From Dyadobacter jiangsuensis (GTDB lineage: Bacteria; Bacteroidota; Bacteroidia; Cytophagales; Spirosomataceae), in NCBI RefSeq assembly GCF_003014695.1, contig NZ_PYAS01000011.1, forward strand, positions 243,164 through 307,163: 64,000 nt of DNA, given 5' to 3'. Made by a program: the position numbers and the translations under genes. The notes under the pieces are model-generated. The model saw only the letters and a list, made by a program, of their open reading frames with translations. It was not told the DNA's origin and searched no databases. Of this stretch, positions 42,261-50,820 are shown piece by piece; position 1 is the first letter of the stretch, and each line of letters begins with the position of its first letter.

Positions 42261-43049
42261 TTACAAGCTCTCCGTCCTGCCACCATCCACAGCCAGGCTT
42301 ACGCCGCTAATGCTTCCCGCAGCCTGACTGGCCAGAAACGCTACGGCGGCAGCCACTTCTTTCGCCTCGCTGAACCGGCGGATAGGGATGCCGGCTTTCA
42401 GTTCTTCGGCGACTTGCTCTTTGGTTTTACCCTGATTTTTGCTCCGCATTTCCAGCACGGCGTCGAGTCGCGCCGTTTCGGTATAGCCGGGCAGGACATT
42501 GTTGACGGTAATGCCGTACTGCCCGAGTTCGAGCGACAGGGTTTTGGCCCAGCTCGCTACGGCGCCGCGGATGGTGTTGGAAACCCCGAGGCCGATGATC
42601 GGCTGTTTTACCGAGGTGCTGATGATGTTGATAATGCGGCCAAAACCTTCCTTCTTCATCGATGGTACCACTGCTTGCGCCAGGAATTGGTTATTGATCA
42701 AGTGCATTTGAAAGGTTTTCAAAAACTGCTCGGGCTCGGCTTCGATAATAGGGCCGCCGGACGGACCGCCCGTGTTGTTGACGAGAATATGGACTTCCGG
42801 GCAGAGGCGCAGGTAATTTTCAATGGCAGATTTGACGGCTTCATGGTCGGCGAAATCGGCTACCACATACCGGTGGAGCTGGCCGAGGGAGGTGTCCAGA
42901 TCTTCGACCGCTTCCCGCAGTTTTTCTTCATTCCGGGCCACGAGGGTCACATTTGCACCCAGTAATGCTATTTCAACGGCGGCTGCGAGCCCGATGCCCT
43001 GGGTGCTTCCGCATACCAGCGCTGTTTTTCCGGTCAGGTCGAGGTTCAT
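42261..43049 (-). CDS. SDR-family oxidoreductase, atypical active site
   Basis: The 262-residue protein has the SDR fold: VCGSTQGIGLAAAVEIA (TGxxxGxG-like cofactor loop, starting with CGS instead of TGG), NNTGGPSGG (NNAG-like) and IINIISTSV with the catalytic Ser. Where the YxxxK pair is expected, the sequence is SNTIRGAV, so Tyr and Lys are replaced by Ser and Arg. The C-terminus VSLAVDGGRTESL is classical. This matches the beta-ketoacyl-reductase-like SDR subgroup known to lack the canonical tetrad. Activity and substrate are unclear. The gene stands alone, divergent from purH. Confidence 0.87.
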   Translation of the reverse strand: MNLDLTGKTALVCGSTQGIGLAAAVEIALLGANVTLVARNEEKLREAVEDLDTSLGQLHRYVVADFADHEAVKSAIENYLRLCPEVHILVNNTGGPSGGPIIEAEPEQFLKTFQMHLINNQFLAQAVVPSMKKEGFGRIINIISTSVKQPIIGLGVSNTIRGAVASWAKTLSLELGQYGITVNNVLPGYTETARLDAVLEMRSKNQGKTKEQVAEELKAGIPIRRFSEAKEVAAAVAFLASQAAGSISGVSLAVDGGRTESL

Positions 43050-43226
43050 GGTTTTGGCTTTTTAAACTTGGTTTCAGAATGATAACGTTTTGATTTTCGT
43101 CTGTTCCGCTGCCGGTTTCGTTGATTTTTCGGCTATCTTTGCGGTTTATTTTTCAACATGGGACAAGCCGAAATGCCGAATGTAAGCAAAATCCCGCATT
43201 TGTAATCTTAGAGCAAACGTTGCACA

Positions 43227-44762
43227 ATGTCTAAAAAAATCCAATCCGCGCTTATTTCTGTTTATTACAAAGACGGTCTTGAGCCTTTGGTCCGCCTCCT
43301 GCACAACAACGGCGTAAAGCTGTACTCCACCGGGGGAACTCAGACTTTCATTGAAAATCTCAACATTCCCGTAACCGCTGCCGAAGAGCTGACCGGTTAT
43401 CCATCGATTTTCGGCGGGCGTGTTAAAACGCTTCACCCTGCCATTATGGGTGGTATTTTGTACCGTCGCGACGACGAGGGCGATGTGGCACAGGCAGCGC
43501 AGTACAATATCCCGGCCATCGATATGGTGGTGGTGGATCTGTATCCTTTCGAGGAAACGGTGGCATCCGGCGCAAGCGAGGAGGATATTATCGAGAAAAT
43601 AGACATTGGCGGTATCTCATTGATCCGCGCAACGGCGAAGAACTTTAAAGATACACTCATTGTATCATCCCGCAGCCAGTATGCGGAGGTTGTAGAGTTG
43701 CTGAATGCAAAAGCGGGTGCTACAGATATCGAAGACCGCCGTTATTACGCCGGTCTGGCATTCGGAGTGTCATCGCATTATGACGGAGCGATCAACAGCT
43801 TCTTTACATCCGGAAAGCAAACAACCGATAAGGAGCTTTTCGATTTCACCAACCTCGCTTCGCAAACGCTGCGTTACGGCGAAAACCCGCACCAGAGCGC
43901 GACTTACTATGGCGACCTGGATGGTATTTTCGACAAACTGCATGGAAAAGAGCTTTCATACAACAACCTCGTGGACGTGGACGCGTGTGTGAGCTTGATC
44001 GACGAATTCGCTGAGGCGGCACCGACGTTCGCGATTATCAAACACACCAATGCGTGTGGCATCGCTACCGCGCCTACCGCGAAAGAAGCCTATGACAATG
44101 CATTGGCTTGTGATCCGGTTTCAGCATTCGGTGGTGTTGTTATTACTAATACAAAGGTTGACCTGGCGACTGCTGAGGAGCTGAACAAGCTGTTCATGGA
44201 AATCCTGATCGCGCCTGCTTACGACGAAGAGGCTCTGGCGCTTTTGAAATCGAAAAAGAACCGCATTCTCTTGAAACGTAATGCTGTGGTATTGCCGCAA
44301 ATCATGTTCAAAACTATCCTGAACGGCGTTTTGGTGCAGGATAAGGACCTTGCTACCGAAGTTGCTGCGCAGTTTACAACTGTTACCGAAAAGGCGCCTA
44401 CTGCCGGCGAGGTTACTGCCCTTGAATTTGCATTGAAAGTTTGCAAGCATACCAAATCGAACACGATTGTTCTTGCCAAAGAAAACCAGTTGCTTGCAAG
44501 CGGTACCGGCCAGACCTCACGCGTGGATGCATTGCGTCAGGCGATCGAGAAGGCAAAGGCATTCGGTTTCGACCTGAATGGCGCGGTTATGGCTTCGGAT
44601 GCGTTCTTTCCGTTTGCCGACTGTGTGGAGATCGCACACCATGCGGGTATTACTGCGGTTGTTCAGCCGGGCGGTTCTATTCGTGACAAGGATTCAGTAG
44701 ATTATTGCAATGCGAACGGCCTTGCGATGGTAACGACTGGTGTTCGTCACTTTAAGCATTAA
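43227..44762 (+). CDS. purH: Bifunctional AICAR transformylase/IMP cyclohydrolase PurH
   Basis: The 511-residue protein has the N-terminal IMP cyclohydrolase domain (KIQSALISVYYKDGL; YSTGGTQTFIE; ELTGYPSIFGGRVKTLHP, about 1-190) and the C-terminal AICAR formyltransferase domain with FAIIKHTNACGIA, which carries the catalytic Lys-His pair, and RYGENPHQSATYYG. It performs the last two steps of purine synthesis, AICAR to FAICAR to IMP, in the cytosol. Length and order are standard. The next gene follows after a structured 80-bp gap. No PurR-type or purine riboswitch element is seen upstream. Confidence 0.97.
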   Translation: MSKKIQSALISVYYKDGLEPLVRLLHNNGVKLYSTGGTQTFIENLNIPVTAAEELTGYPSIFGGRVKTLHPAIMGGILYRRDDEGDVAQAAQYNIPAIDMVVVDLYPFEETVASGASEEDIIEKIDIGGISLIRATAKNFKDTLIVSSRSQYAEVVELLNAKAGATDIEDRRYYAGLAFGVSSHYDGAINSFFTSGKQTTDKELFDFTNLASQTLRYGENPHQSATYYGDLDGIFDKLHGKELSYNNLVDVDACVSLIDEFAEAAPTFAIIKHTNACGIATAPTAKEAYDNALACDPVSAFGGVVITNTKVDLATAEELNKLFMEILIAPAYDEEALALLKSKKNRILLKRNAVVLPQIMFKTILNGVLVQDKDLATEVAAQFTTVTEKAPTAGEVTALEFALKVCKHTKSNTIVLAKENQLLASGTGQTSRVDALRQAIEKAKAFGFDLNGAVMASDAFFPFADCVEIAHHAGITAVVQPGGSIRDKDSVDYCNANGLAMVTTGVRHFKH

Positions 44763-44768
44763 TTTTAG

Positions 44769-44830
44769 TTGCCACGAAGGCGCGAATGAAACACGAATGC
44801 CTTCGTGCATATTCGTGTTCTTCGTGGCAA
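44769..44830. repeat. Nested inverted repeat downstream of purH
   Basis: TTGCCACGAAG (44769-44779) pairs with CTTCGTGGCAA (44820-44830), and inside it AACACGAAT (44790-44798) pairs with ATTCGTGTT (44811-44819), leaving a ten-base bulge on the left. It may end purH transcription or be a dispersed repeat. It overlaps the GTG-initiated form of the next reading frame. Confidence 0.7.
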
Positions 44831-44843
44831 AAAATATAACCCT

Positions 44844-45656
44844 TTGAACCCACTCCGGAAACTCATCAGATTTCTTCTGACCGGATTCATCATCCTGTTG
44901 GGTAGCCTCTTTTTCCTCTACCCGCAGATCTTCTACTGCGAACTGATCGCATTCTCCGATTTCAAGTCAACCGGCAAGAAGGTCTATTTCAGCCCGGATA
45001 TCAATCGGAATAAGTACAAAACCCTCAAAAGTACTGTCGCGCTTGCCGAGGCGCGGGTAGATTCCTTTTACCAGGGGAAAAAATCCAACCCTAAAATCAT
45101 CATTTGCCAAACCCCCCAGCAATACCAGAAATATTGCAGCAGTACCGAAGGCGCCGGGTGTAGCATCGGCACGCCCTGGGGCAGCTCTTACGTGATCCTG
45201 AATGCGCAGGGTATGAACACCGACGTGATCGCCCATGAAATGAGCCATATTGAATTGCTGAAACGTATCGGCTGGTGGCGCACCACCAACGACATTCCTC
45301 AATGGTTCAACGAAGGCCTGGCATTGATGCTCGACCGCCGCTTTGTAAGCGAAACTACGCCGCGTGATCGTTACCGCGCGTATAGGTACGAGTGGCGTTA
45401 CTATACGCGCAACGGCCGCGACCTGCTTTTACTCAAAGACATTTCTACCATGCGCGAGTTTTTTGGAGGAGGGCAAAAGCACGTCATGAGTGCCTATATG
45501 ACCGCCGGAATGGAAGTTTCGTACTGGCTTTTGCTTCGCAGAGAGGCTGGATTGCAACGTTTTATAGCCAAAATGCAGAATGGTGTTTCCTTCGACGAAG
45601 CATATGGGCCGATGCGTCCCCACCATTTTAAAGATTCGAAGAAAATATCAGAGTAA
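44844..45656 (+). CDS. Membrane-anchored gluzincin-type metallopeptidase
   Basis: TTG 44844 is chosen. The GTG at 44805 lies inside the inverted repeat and its product begins with repeat-encoded residues. The ~270-residue protein has one N-terminal transmembrane helix (FLLTGFIILLGSLFFLYPQ) and an outer domain with H-E-M-S-H (DVIAHEMSHIELL), followed ~25 residues later by WFNEGLALML, whose Glu is the third zinc ligand. This is the HExxH...E layout of gluzincins (peptidase MA-like, M1-related minimal form). Substrates are unknown; a role in envelope protein turnover is possible. No propeptide is visible. Confidence 0.75.
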   Translation: MNPLRKLIRFLLTGFIILLGSLFFLYPQIFYCELIAFSDFKSTGKKVYFSPDINRNKYKTLKSTVALAEARVDSFYQGKKSNPKIIICQTPQQYQKYCSSTEGAGCSIGTPWGSSYVILNAQGMNTDVIAHEMSHIELLKRIGWWRTTNDIPQWFNEGLALMLDRRFVSETTPRDRYRAYRYEWRYYTRNGRDLLLLKDISTMREFFGGGQKHVMSAYMTAGMEVSYWLLLRREAGLQRFIAKMQNGVSFDEAYGPMRPHHFKDSKKISE

Positions 45657-45719
45657 AGCATTACGAATAGGTGCTTACAGGCTATATTTATGCGCTCCTT
45701 TTGAAAACGGGACCTAATA

Positions 45720-45750
45720 TTGGCATGCTCGTTCAGATTTTGTACTTTTT
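45720..45750 (+). promoter_or_regulatory. Candidate Bacteroidetes sigma-A promoter of the symporter gene
   Basis: TTG at 45720-45722 and TACTTTTT at 45743-45750 are 20 bp apart. They match the Bacteroidetes -33 (TTG) and -7 (TAnnTTTG) boxes with one mismatch in the latter. The start codon follows 68 bp after the -7 box. Confidence 0.4.
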
Positions 45751-45818
45751 TCGGAAAATAGTGTACGTTTCAATCTAAGCTGATCAATTTCATTCATTCA
45801 TCTATTTTATTATTTGAA

Positions 45819-47438
45819 ATGCAACAATTACAAACACTGGATTATGTCGTTTTCTTCTTTTACTTCATTGTAGTCTCCGGTTACGGTTATTGGATTTATC
45901 AGCGGAAAAAATCAAAAGTTGAATCTACAAAAGACTTCTTTCTCGCAGAGGGCTCCCTCACCTGGTGGGCGATCGGTGCATCGCTGATCGCGTCGAACAT
46001 CTCGGCGGAGCAGTTTATCGGGATGTCGGGGAACGGCTTTTCGATGGGCCTCGGTATTTCGACCTACGAATGGATGGCGGCGGCAACACTCATTATAGTG
46101 GCCGTCTTTTTTATGCCCATCTATCTCAAAAACAAGATTTACACCATGCCGCAATTCCTCAGCCAGCGATACAACAAATCGGTGAGCTTGATTATGGCGG
46201 TGTTCTGGCTGGCATTATATATTCTCGTGAACCTCACCTCGATCCTGTATCTGGGAGCGTTGGCTGTTTCGGGGATTTCCGGGCTCGATTTTCAGTTCTG
46301 TATGATCGCCCTGGCGGTTTTTGCCATTATCATTACAATCGGGGGGATGAAGGTGATCGGTTTTACGGACGTAATTCAGGTGTTCTTTCTGGTGATCGGC
46401 GGTTTGGCCACTACGTATCTGGCGATTAACCTCGTATCCGACAATGCAGGCGTGGAAGGTATCGCGCAGGGTTTCAAAGTAATGCGTGAAAACCACGATG
46501 ATCACTTCCACATGATTTTCCCTAAATCCAGCCCGTTCTATATGCAGCTGCCTGGTTTGGCGGTATTGCTCGGTGGTATGTGGATCGTGAACCTGAACTA
46601 CTGGGGTTGTAACCAATACATTACCCAGCGCGCGTTGGGAGCGGATTTGAAGACTGCCCGTAACGGTATCCTTTTCGCCGCATTCCTGAAACTTTTAATG
46701 CCGGTGATCGTCGTATTACCCGGTATTGCGGCTTACGCATTGTACAGCAAAGGGATGTTTCAGGCTGAAATGCTCGGTGAAGATGGCGTGATCAATGCCG
46801 ATAAAGCATATCCTGTGCTCCTTAACTTGCTCCCGACCGGTTTGAAAGGTCTTTCATTCGCTGCATTGACTGCCGCTGTGGTAGCTTCCCTCGCTGGTAA
46901 GGCGAACAGTATTTCGACGATTTTTACCCTGGATATCTTCAAGAACTACATTGGCAAGAACGCCGACGAGAAGACGCTCGTTCGTATTGGTCGTGCGGTA
47001 GTTGTCATCTCGATGATCCTTGCCATTATCGTTTCTCCATACATGGGTATTGATAAGAAAGGCGGATTCCAGTTCATTCAGGAGATGACCGGTTTACTTT
47101 CGCCGGGTATATTTGCGTCGTTCATCATGGGCTTCTTCTGGAAACGTACCAACTCCGCAGGCGCATTGTTCGCGATTGTGGGCGGGTTCCTGATCGCACT
47201 TGCGATGCATAACAACTACTTCCCGTTTGCAGATTGGACCCAGGTTCCGTTCCTTGATCGTATGGGTCTTGTGTTCCTGATTTGCGTTGCGGTGATGGTT
47301 GTACTCGGGTTGGTAATGCCTGACGAGAAAAAGGGCCTCGCCATCGACGCATCGATGTTTATCCCGCACCGTACTTTTGTTACAGGCGCCATTGTGGTTA
47401 TTGCGATCATTTCTTACTTGTACGGCCATTTCTGGTGA
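45819..47438 (+). CDS. Sodium:solute symporter, SGLT-like (SSS family)
   Basis: The 539-residue protein has about 13-14 helices with the SSS pattern: GYGYWIYQRKKSKVESTKDFFLAEGSL at the start (core STKDFFLAEGSLTWW), ASLIASNISAEQFIGMSGNGF in helix 1 (Na+ site region) and a GGMKVIGFTDVIQVF segment. It is closest in character to vSGLT-type sodium/sugar symporters and would import a sugar, inositol or sialic-acid-like solute using the sodium gradient, at the inner membrane. No sugar-utilisation gene is adjacent, so the substrate is open. It ends in a strong bidirectional terminator. Confidence 0.9.
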   Translation: MQQLQTLDYVVFFFYFIVVSGYGYWIYQRKKSKVESTKDFFLAEGSLTWWAIGASLIASNISAEQFIGMSGNGFSMGLGISTYEWMAAATLIIVAVFFMPIYLKNKIYTMPQFLSQRYNKSVSLIMAVFWLALYILVNLTSILYLGALAVSGISGLDFQFCMIALAVFAIIITIGGMKVIGFTDVIQVFFLVIGGLATTYLAINLVSDNAGVEGIAQGFKVMRENHDDHFHMIFPKSSPFYMQLPGLAVLLGGMWIVNLNYWGCNQYITQRALGADLKTARNGILFAAFLKLLMPVIVVLPGIAAYALYSKGMFQAEMLGEDGVINADKAYPVLLNLLPTGLKGLSFAALTAAVVASLAGKANSISTIFTLDIFKNYIGKNADEKTLVRIGRAVVVISMILAIIVSPYMGIDKKGGFQFIQEMTGLLSPGIFASFIMGFFWKRTNSAGALFAIVGGFLIALAMHNNYFPFADWTQVPFLDRMGLVFLICVAVMVVLGLVMPDEKKGLAIDASMFIPHRTFVTGAIVVIAIISYLYGHFW

Positions 47439-47457
47439 GATAGCCGTCATATAGCAC

Positions 47458-47492
47458 AAAAAGGGGCCGGAAGTTAATTCCGGCCCCTTTTT
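47458..47492. terminator. Bidirectional terminator between convergent genes
   Basis: AAAAAGGGGCCGG (47458-47470) pairs perfectly with CCGGCCCCTTTTT (47480-47492) across a nine-base loop. It terminates the symporter gene and the convergent cyclophilin gene. Confidence 0.92.
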
Positions 47493-47512
47493 GTTGGTAA
47501 TCGATCGAGATC

Positions 47513-47953
47513 TTACGCTTCTTCGATGATCGTGATCTTCTGGATCTTGTCGCCCTGACGGATCGCATCAACCGTTTCCACGCCTTCTACCACGCGGCCG
47601 AAGCAAGTGTGGTTTCTGTCGAGGTGAGCAGTGTTATTGCGGCTGTGGCAGATGAAGAACTGTGAACCGCCGGTATTGCGGCCAGCATGTGCCATCGAAA
47701 GCACGCCACGGTCGTGGTACTGGTTCCCGCCGGTGAGCTCGCAGTCGATGTGGTAGCCAGGACCTCCACGGCCGGTGCCTGTAGGGTCGCCGCCCTGGAT
47801 CACGAAGTCAGGGATTACGCGGTGGAAAATCACACCGTCGTAGAAGCCTTTTTTAGAAAGATCAACAAAGTTTTTCACTGTGTTGGGAGCATCTTCATCG
47901 TAGAATTCGATGAGCATTGTGCCCTTGTCAGTGATCATTTCCGCTTTTGTCAT
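47513..47953 (-). CDS. Cyclophilin-type peptidyl-prolyl cis-trans isomerase
   Basis: From ATG 47953 (MTKAEMITDKGTMLIEFY) the protein has 146 residues with the cyclophilin active site: FHRVIPDFVIQGGDPTGTGRG (Arg, Phe, Gln), SMAHAGRNTGGSQFFI and HLDRNHTCFGRV. No signal peptide is present, so it works in the cytosol, speeding proline isomerisation in folding proteins. The frame upstream to 48022 runs through the hairpin at 48024 and has no family likeness. It probably has its own promoter, with the lytic transglycosylase gene upstream on the same strand. Confidence 0.95.
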   Translation of the reverse strand: MTKAEMITDKGTMLIEFYDEDAPNTVKNFVDLSKKGFYDGVIFHRVIPDFVIQGGDPTGTGRGGPGYHIDCELTGGNQYHDRGVLSMAHAGRNTGGSQFFICHSRNNTAHLDRNHTCFGRVVEGVETVDAIRQGDKIQKITIIEEA

Positions 47954-48023
47954 GTCAAAAGTGAGTATTAAAGAGGTACGAAAGATAAGCAGGGCTGCAT
48001 TATGCCCCTGCCTTAATAACACA

Positions 48024-48050
48024 AAGAAAAGGATAATGTATCCTTTTCTT
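48024..48050 (-). terminator. Hairpin between the transglycosylase and cyclophilin genes
   Basis: AAGAAAAGGATA (48024-48035) and TATCCTTTTCTT (48039-48050) pair perfectly around ATG. It lies 42 bp after the stop of the lytic transglycosylase gene on the minus strand. The U-rich side of the stem may help release, although no long T run follows. Confidence 0.6.
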
Positions 48051-48091
48051 CTTATGAACTTTCAAATAAAATAACGGGAATAATGCCCTGC

Positions 48092-48859
48092 TTAGGATCC
48101 GGTTTCGGCCTTGGCCAGCGCTGCGGCTTTTTTCTGCTCGATTTTGAATGCAGAAAGGCGGTCGACCACGTCACCGCTGCCCCATTCGCGGCTCCTTTCG
48201 GGGTTGGAGAACCATTCTTTTACCGCGAGGATCTTATAGAGATATCTCGCAGTCTCCGAATTGAGGCGGAGTTTGAAATAATCATCTTTATTCTGCGAAT
48301 CCATCCGGTTTTGGATGTGCGTCGGGCCTGCGTTGTATGCAGCAGCTACCAATGTCCAGGAACCCAGCTGTTTATACAGGTCGCGCAGGTATTTGCCTGC
48401 TGCGTGGGTCGATTTGACCAAATGTTTGCGGTCGTCCCTGGTTTCATTTACAACCAGCCCGAGAGATTTTGCCGTGGATGGCATCAGTTGCCAGTATCCG
48501 GCCGCGCCGCGATGAGAAGTGACCTCATCTTTCATAGCGCTCTCTATTAAAGGAATATACTTAAAATCGGCTGGTACTCCGTACTTCTTGAGAATGGGTT
48601 CAATGATCCGCATTCTCTTTTTCGTTGTGGTCATCAGCTTACGAAAAGTGGGATTGTCGTAATTTCTGATCGTGTTTTGATATCGCTCGGCGATTCGAAG
48701 CTCTGATAAAGGAACGGCTTCGCCACAGAAGTCAATAGCAAGAAGATCTGAATCAATAATGGTTGTTTCTTTCAGTTCCTTCTTTTCCACCCCCACCTCA
48801 CTCATCGGACTCTTTCCGAATATTGCGATTGAGAAGGCCATAAAGATAAGTCTAATCAT
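48092..48859 (-). CDS. Lytic transglycosylase (SLT/MltD-like)
   Basis: The 255-residue protein starts with a short signal (MIRLIFMAFSIAIFG) and contains the SLT catalytic domain: PLIESAMKDEVTSHRGAAGYWQLMP when followed across residues ~126-150. The catalytic Glu is in LIESAM and the GAAGYWQLMPSTAK motif is diagnostic. SWTLVAAAYNAGPTHI closes the fold. It cleaves murein between MurNAc and GlcNAc with 1,6-anhydro ring formation, in the periplasm. No LysM repeat follows, unlike full-length MltD. An upstream 470-bp gene-poor gap precedes it. Confidence 0.9.
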   Translation of the reverse strand: MIRLIFMAFSIAIFGKSPMSEVGVEKKELKETTIIDSDLLAIDFCGEAVPLSELRIAERYQNTIRNYDNPTFRKLMTTTKKRMRIIEPILKKYGVPADFKYIPLIESAMKDEVTSHRGAAGYWQLMPSTAKSLGLVVNETRDDRKHLVKSTHAAGKYLRDLYKQLGSWTLVAAAYNAGPTHIQNRMDSQNKDDYFKLRLNSETARYLYKILAVKEWFSNPERSREWGSGDVVDRLSAFKIEQKKAAALAKAETGS

Positions 48860-49330
48860 GCATTTTGTATTTCGTGAAACATCATTTCAGGCACTGGGCC
48901 GAAGTGCAAAGATAACGGGATTGAATAAATAAAATTTCAATTTGAGGTAAAAAACTGATTTTAAGGGGGTTGTTAAAAGTAATTCTAGGATAAAAATAAG
49001 AATGCTACATTTGGTCTTCGACAAATGATCCTGAATAAAAACCGCGCCAGGCGAACGGAACGTGAAATTTTAGTTGGTAAAAAGCGCTTAGTACCAAATG
49101 TAAACTCTTGCATTAAATGTAATTATAGCAAGAGGTGGGCTTTTTAGTATGTGTTTTACCTATTGATGATCAGTTGGTTACAAAGCAGTGTGTTGTGGGG
49201 ATAATGGTATTATTGTGGAAAATGTCGCCAATTGTAGGCCAAAACCGGTTTTTCGGCGACATTTTCAAGCTGTTCCATTTGCACTTGCGAATGTGTTAAC
49301 TTGCACTTTCTGCATGGTATTTTTTGAAAT
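48860..49330. other. Gene-poor 471-bp gap upstream of the Moco operon
   Basis: The left two thirds are AT-rich, with small partial palindromes (CATTTG...CAAATG near 49010-49030) and no convincing reading frame. The right third holds the inverted repeat at 49218-49266. It must contain divergent promoters for the transglycosylase gene and moeA. I could not place them with confidence. Confidence 0.4.
49218..49266 (+). promoter_or_regulatory. 12-bp inverted repeat upstream of moeA
   Basis: GAAAATGTCGCC (49218-49229) and GGCGACATTTTC (49255-49266) are perfect reverse complements with a 25-base spacer that itself contains a GGCC...CCGG fold. It lies 65 bp before moeA. It could be an operator or a 5' UTR stem controlling the Moco operon. 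It does not show the consensus of the known Moco riboswitch as far as I can tell. Confidence 0.45.
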
Positions 49331-50521
49331 ATGGTCACAGTCAACGAGGCAAAGGAGAGAATTATTGCAAATACCGAAACGCTGCCAGCGGTGCAAATAC
49401 CATTAGGAGAGGCAGTGGGCAGTTATCTGGCGGCGGATGTAGTTTCACCGATAGCGCTGCCACCGTTCAGGCAGTCGTCGATGGACGGGTACGCGATCGT
49501 TCATTCCGATGTTACGGAAGCCGGGACATCGCTGCTTCTCGCAGGGGAGTCGAAGGCCGGTCAGGTCGACTTGCCGGTTGTGAGCGCGGGTAATGCGGTG
49601 CGCATATTCACAGGGGCACCCGTACCCGAGGGCGCTACCGCAGTAGTCATGCAGGAGAATACCTCGGTAACCGACGGTTTCGTACGAATTCATGAATTTC
49701 CGGTTTGGGAGGGTAAAAATGTCCGTCGGGCCGGGCAGCAGATCGCTCAGGGAGCCGTCGCGTTGCGTGCCGGAACACTCATATCGCCTGGTGCCGTCGG
49801 GTTTTTGAAGGGAATGAACGTGAACGAAGTGTCGGTTCATGCAAAGCCGCGGATTGGCTTGCTCGTCACAGGTGATGAGCTGCTGAAAGCAGGCGAAGCA
49901 TTGGAGCCGGGCAAGATTTATGAATCGAATTCAGCAATGCTTCAATCGGGGCTGGCGCAGGCCGGTATCGCGGAGGTTTCGATCAGCTATGCCTCCGATG
50001 ACCTGGATGCTACTATTGAAGCATTAAGGGTATTGTTGGAACAAAATGATGTCGTTCTCGCTTCGGGCGGGATTTCCGTAGGGGATTATGATTTTGTGGG
50101 TAAAGCATTGGAAGCGTTAGGAGCCGGGACAATATTTTATAAAGTACGCCAGAAGCCCGGTAAGCCACTTCTTTTTGGCAAAAAAGGGGATAAACTGGTT
50201 TTTGCATTACCGGGTAACCCGGCGTCGTCGCTGGTTTGTTATTATGAATATGTATTGCCTGCGTTAAAGAAAATAATGGGCAGTAAAGAGCCGTTTTTGA
50301 GATCGGTACAGCTGCCTTTGCGGCATGCATACCGCTTTGACGGCGAGCGCGACGAGTTTCTGAAAGCGCGGGTGGAAGGCGGCGAAGTCGTTTCGCTCGA
50401 TGGGCAGGAGTCGTTTGTGATAGGCTCGTTTGCGGTTGCGAATGCGATTATTTACCTGCCTGTGGCACAAAATCGCGTCGAAGCGGGCGAACTGGTGGAG
50501 GTGCATTTGCTCCCGCTCTGA
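49331..50521 (+). CDS. moeA: Molybdopterin molybdenumtransferase MoeA
   Basis: The 396-residue protein has MoeA domains I-IV: SSMDGYAIVHSD (domain with the molybdate-handling loop), FTGAPVPEGATAVVMQEN, and the MPT-binding domain with ASGGISVGDYDFV and ALPGNPASSLVCYY. It inserts molybdate into adenylylated molybdopterin to give Moco. First gene of a five-gene Moco operon with moaD, moaE, moaCB and moaA. No molybdate ABC transporter is in the window. Confidence 0.95.
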   Translation: MVTVNEAKERIIANTETLPAVQIPLGEAVGSYLAADVVSPIALPPFRQSSMDGYAIVHSDVTEAGTSLLLAGESKAGQVDLPVVSAGNAVRIFTGAPVPEGATAVVMQENTSVTDGFVRIHEFPVWEGKNVRRAGQQIAQGAVALRAGTLISPGAVGFLKGMNVNEVSVHAKPRIGLLVTGDELLKAGEALEPGKIYESNSAMLQSGLAQAGIAEVSISYASDDLDATIEALRVLLEQNDVVLASGGISVGDYDFVGKALEALGAGTIFYKVRQKPGKPLLFGKKGDKLVFALPGNPASSLVCYYEYVLPALKKIMGSKEPFLRSVQLPLRHAYRFDGERDEFLKARVEGGEVVSLDGQESFVIGSFAVANAIIYLPVAQNRVEAGELVEVHLLPL

Positions 50522-50571
50522 ACCTGACGGGCCGGATGAGGGTTATTGGGTTGAACGGATATCAGGTACCA

Positions 50572-50811
50572 ATGAGTTTTCAAGTCAAATATTTCGGAAT
50601 GCTGGCGGAGATCGCCGGGCTGTCGGACGAAGTCTGGAATGCGGCCGGCGGTCTGACGGTAGGGCAGTTCCGTGCGCAAATGCTGGACAAATATCCGGCA
50701 ATGCGTGATAAAAAATTCAAAATAGCGGTCAATCAGAAGATTTCGGAGGATTTTGTATTGATCGAAACCCCGGCGGAGATCGCATTACTTCCACCGTTTG
50801 CGGGAGGATAA
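50572..50811 (+). CDS. moaD: MoaD molybdopterin synthase small subunit
   Basis: ATG 50572 (MSFQVKYFGMLAEIAG) gives 79 residues of ubiquitin-like fold ending in LPPFAGG. The C-terminal Gly-Gly is the site of adenylylation and thiocarboxylation used to deliver sulfur. The frame open from 50536 would add 12 residues without family support. It ends nine bases before moaE, its partner in MPT synthase. Confidence 0.93.
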   Translation: MSFQVKYFGMLAEIAGLSDEVWNAAGGLTVGQFRAQMLDKYPAMRDKKFKIAVNQKISEDFVLIETPAEIALLPPFAGG

Positions 50812-50820
50812 CAGGAGGAC

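Noticed and set aside
49188..49406. Small open frame of 72 codons upstream of moeA
   Set aside because: It runs through the inverted repeat and into moeA in another frame, with Cys/Arg-rich composition and no likely start signal.
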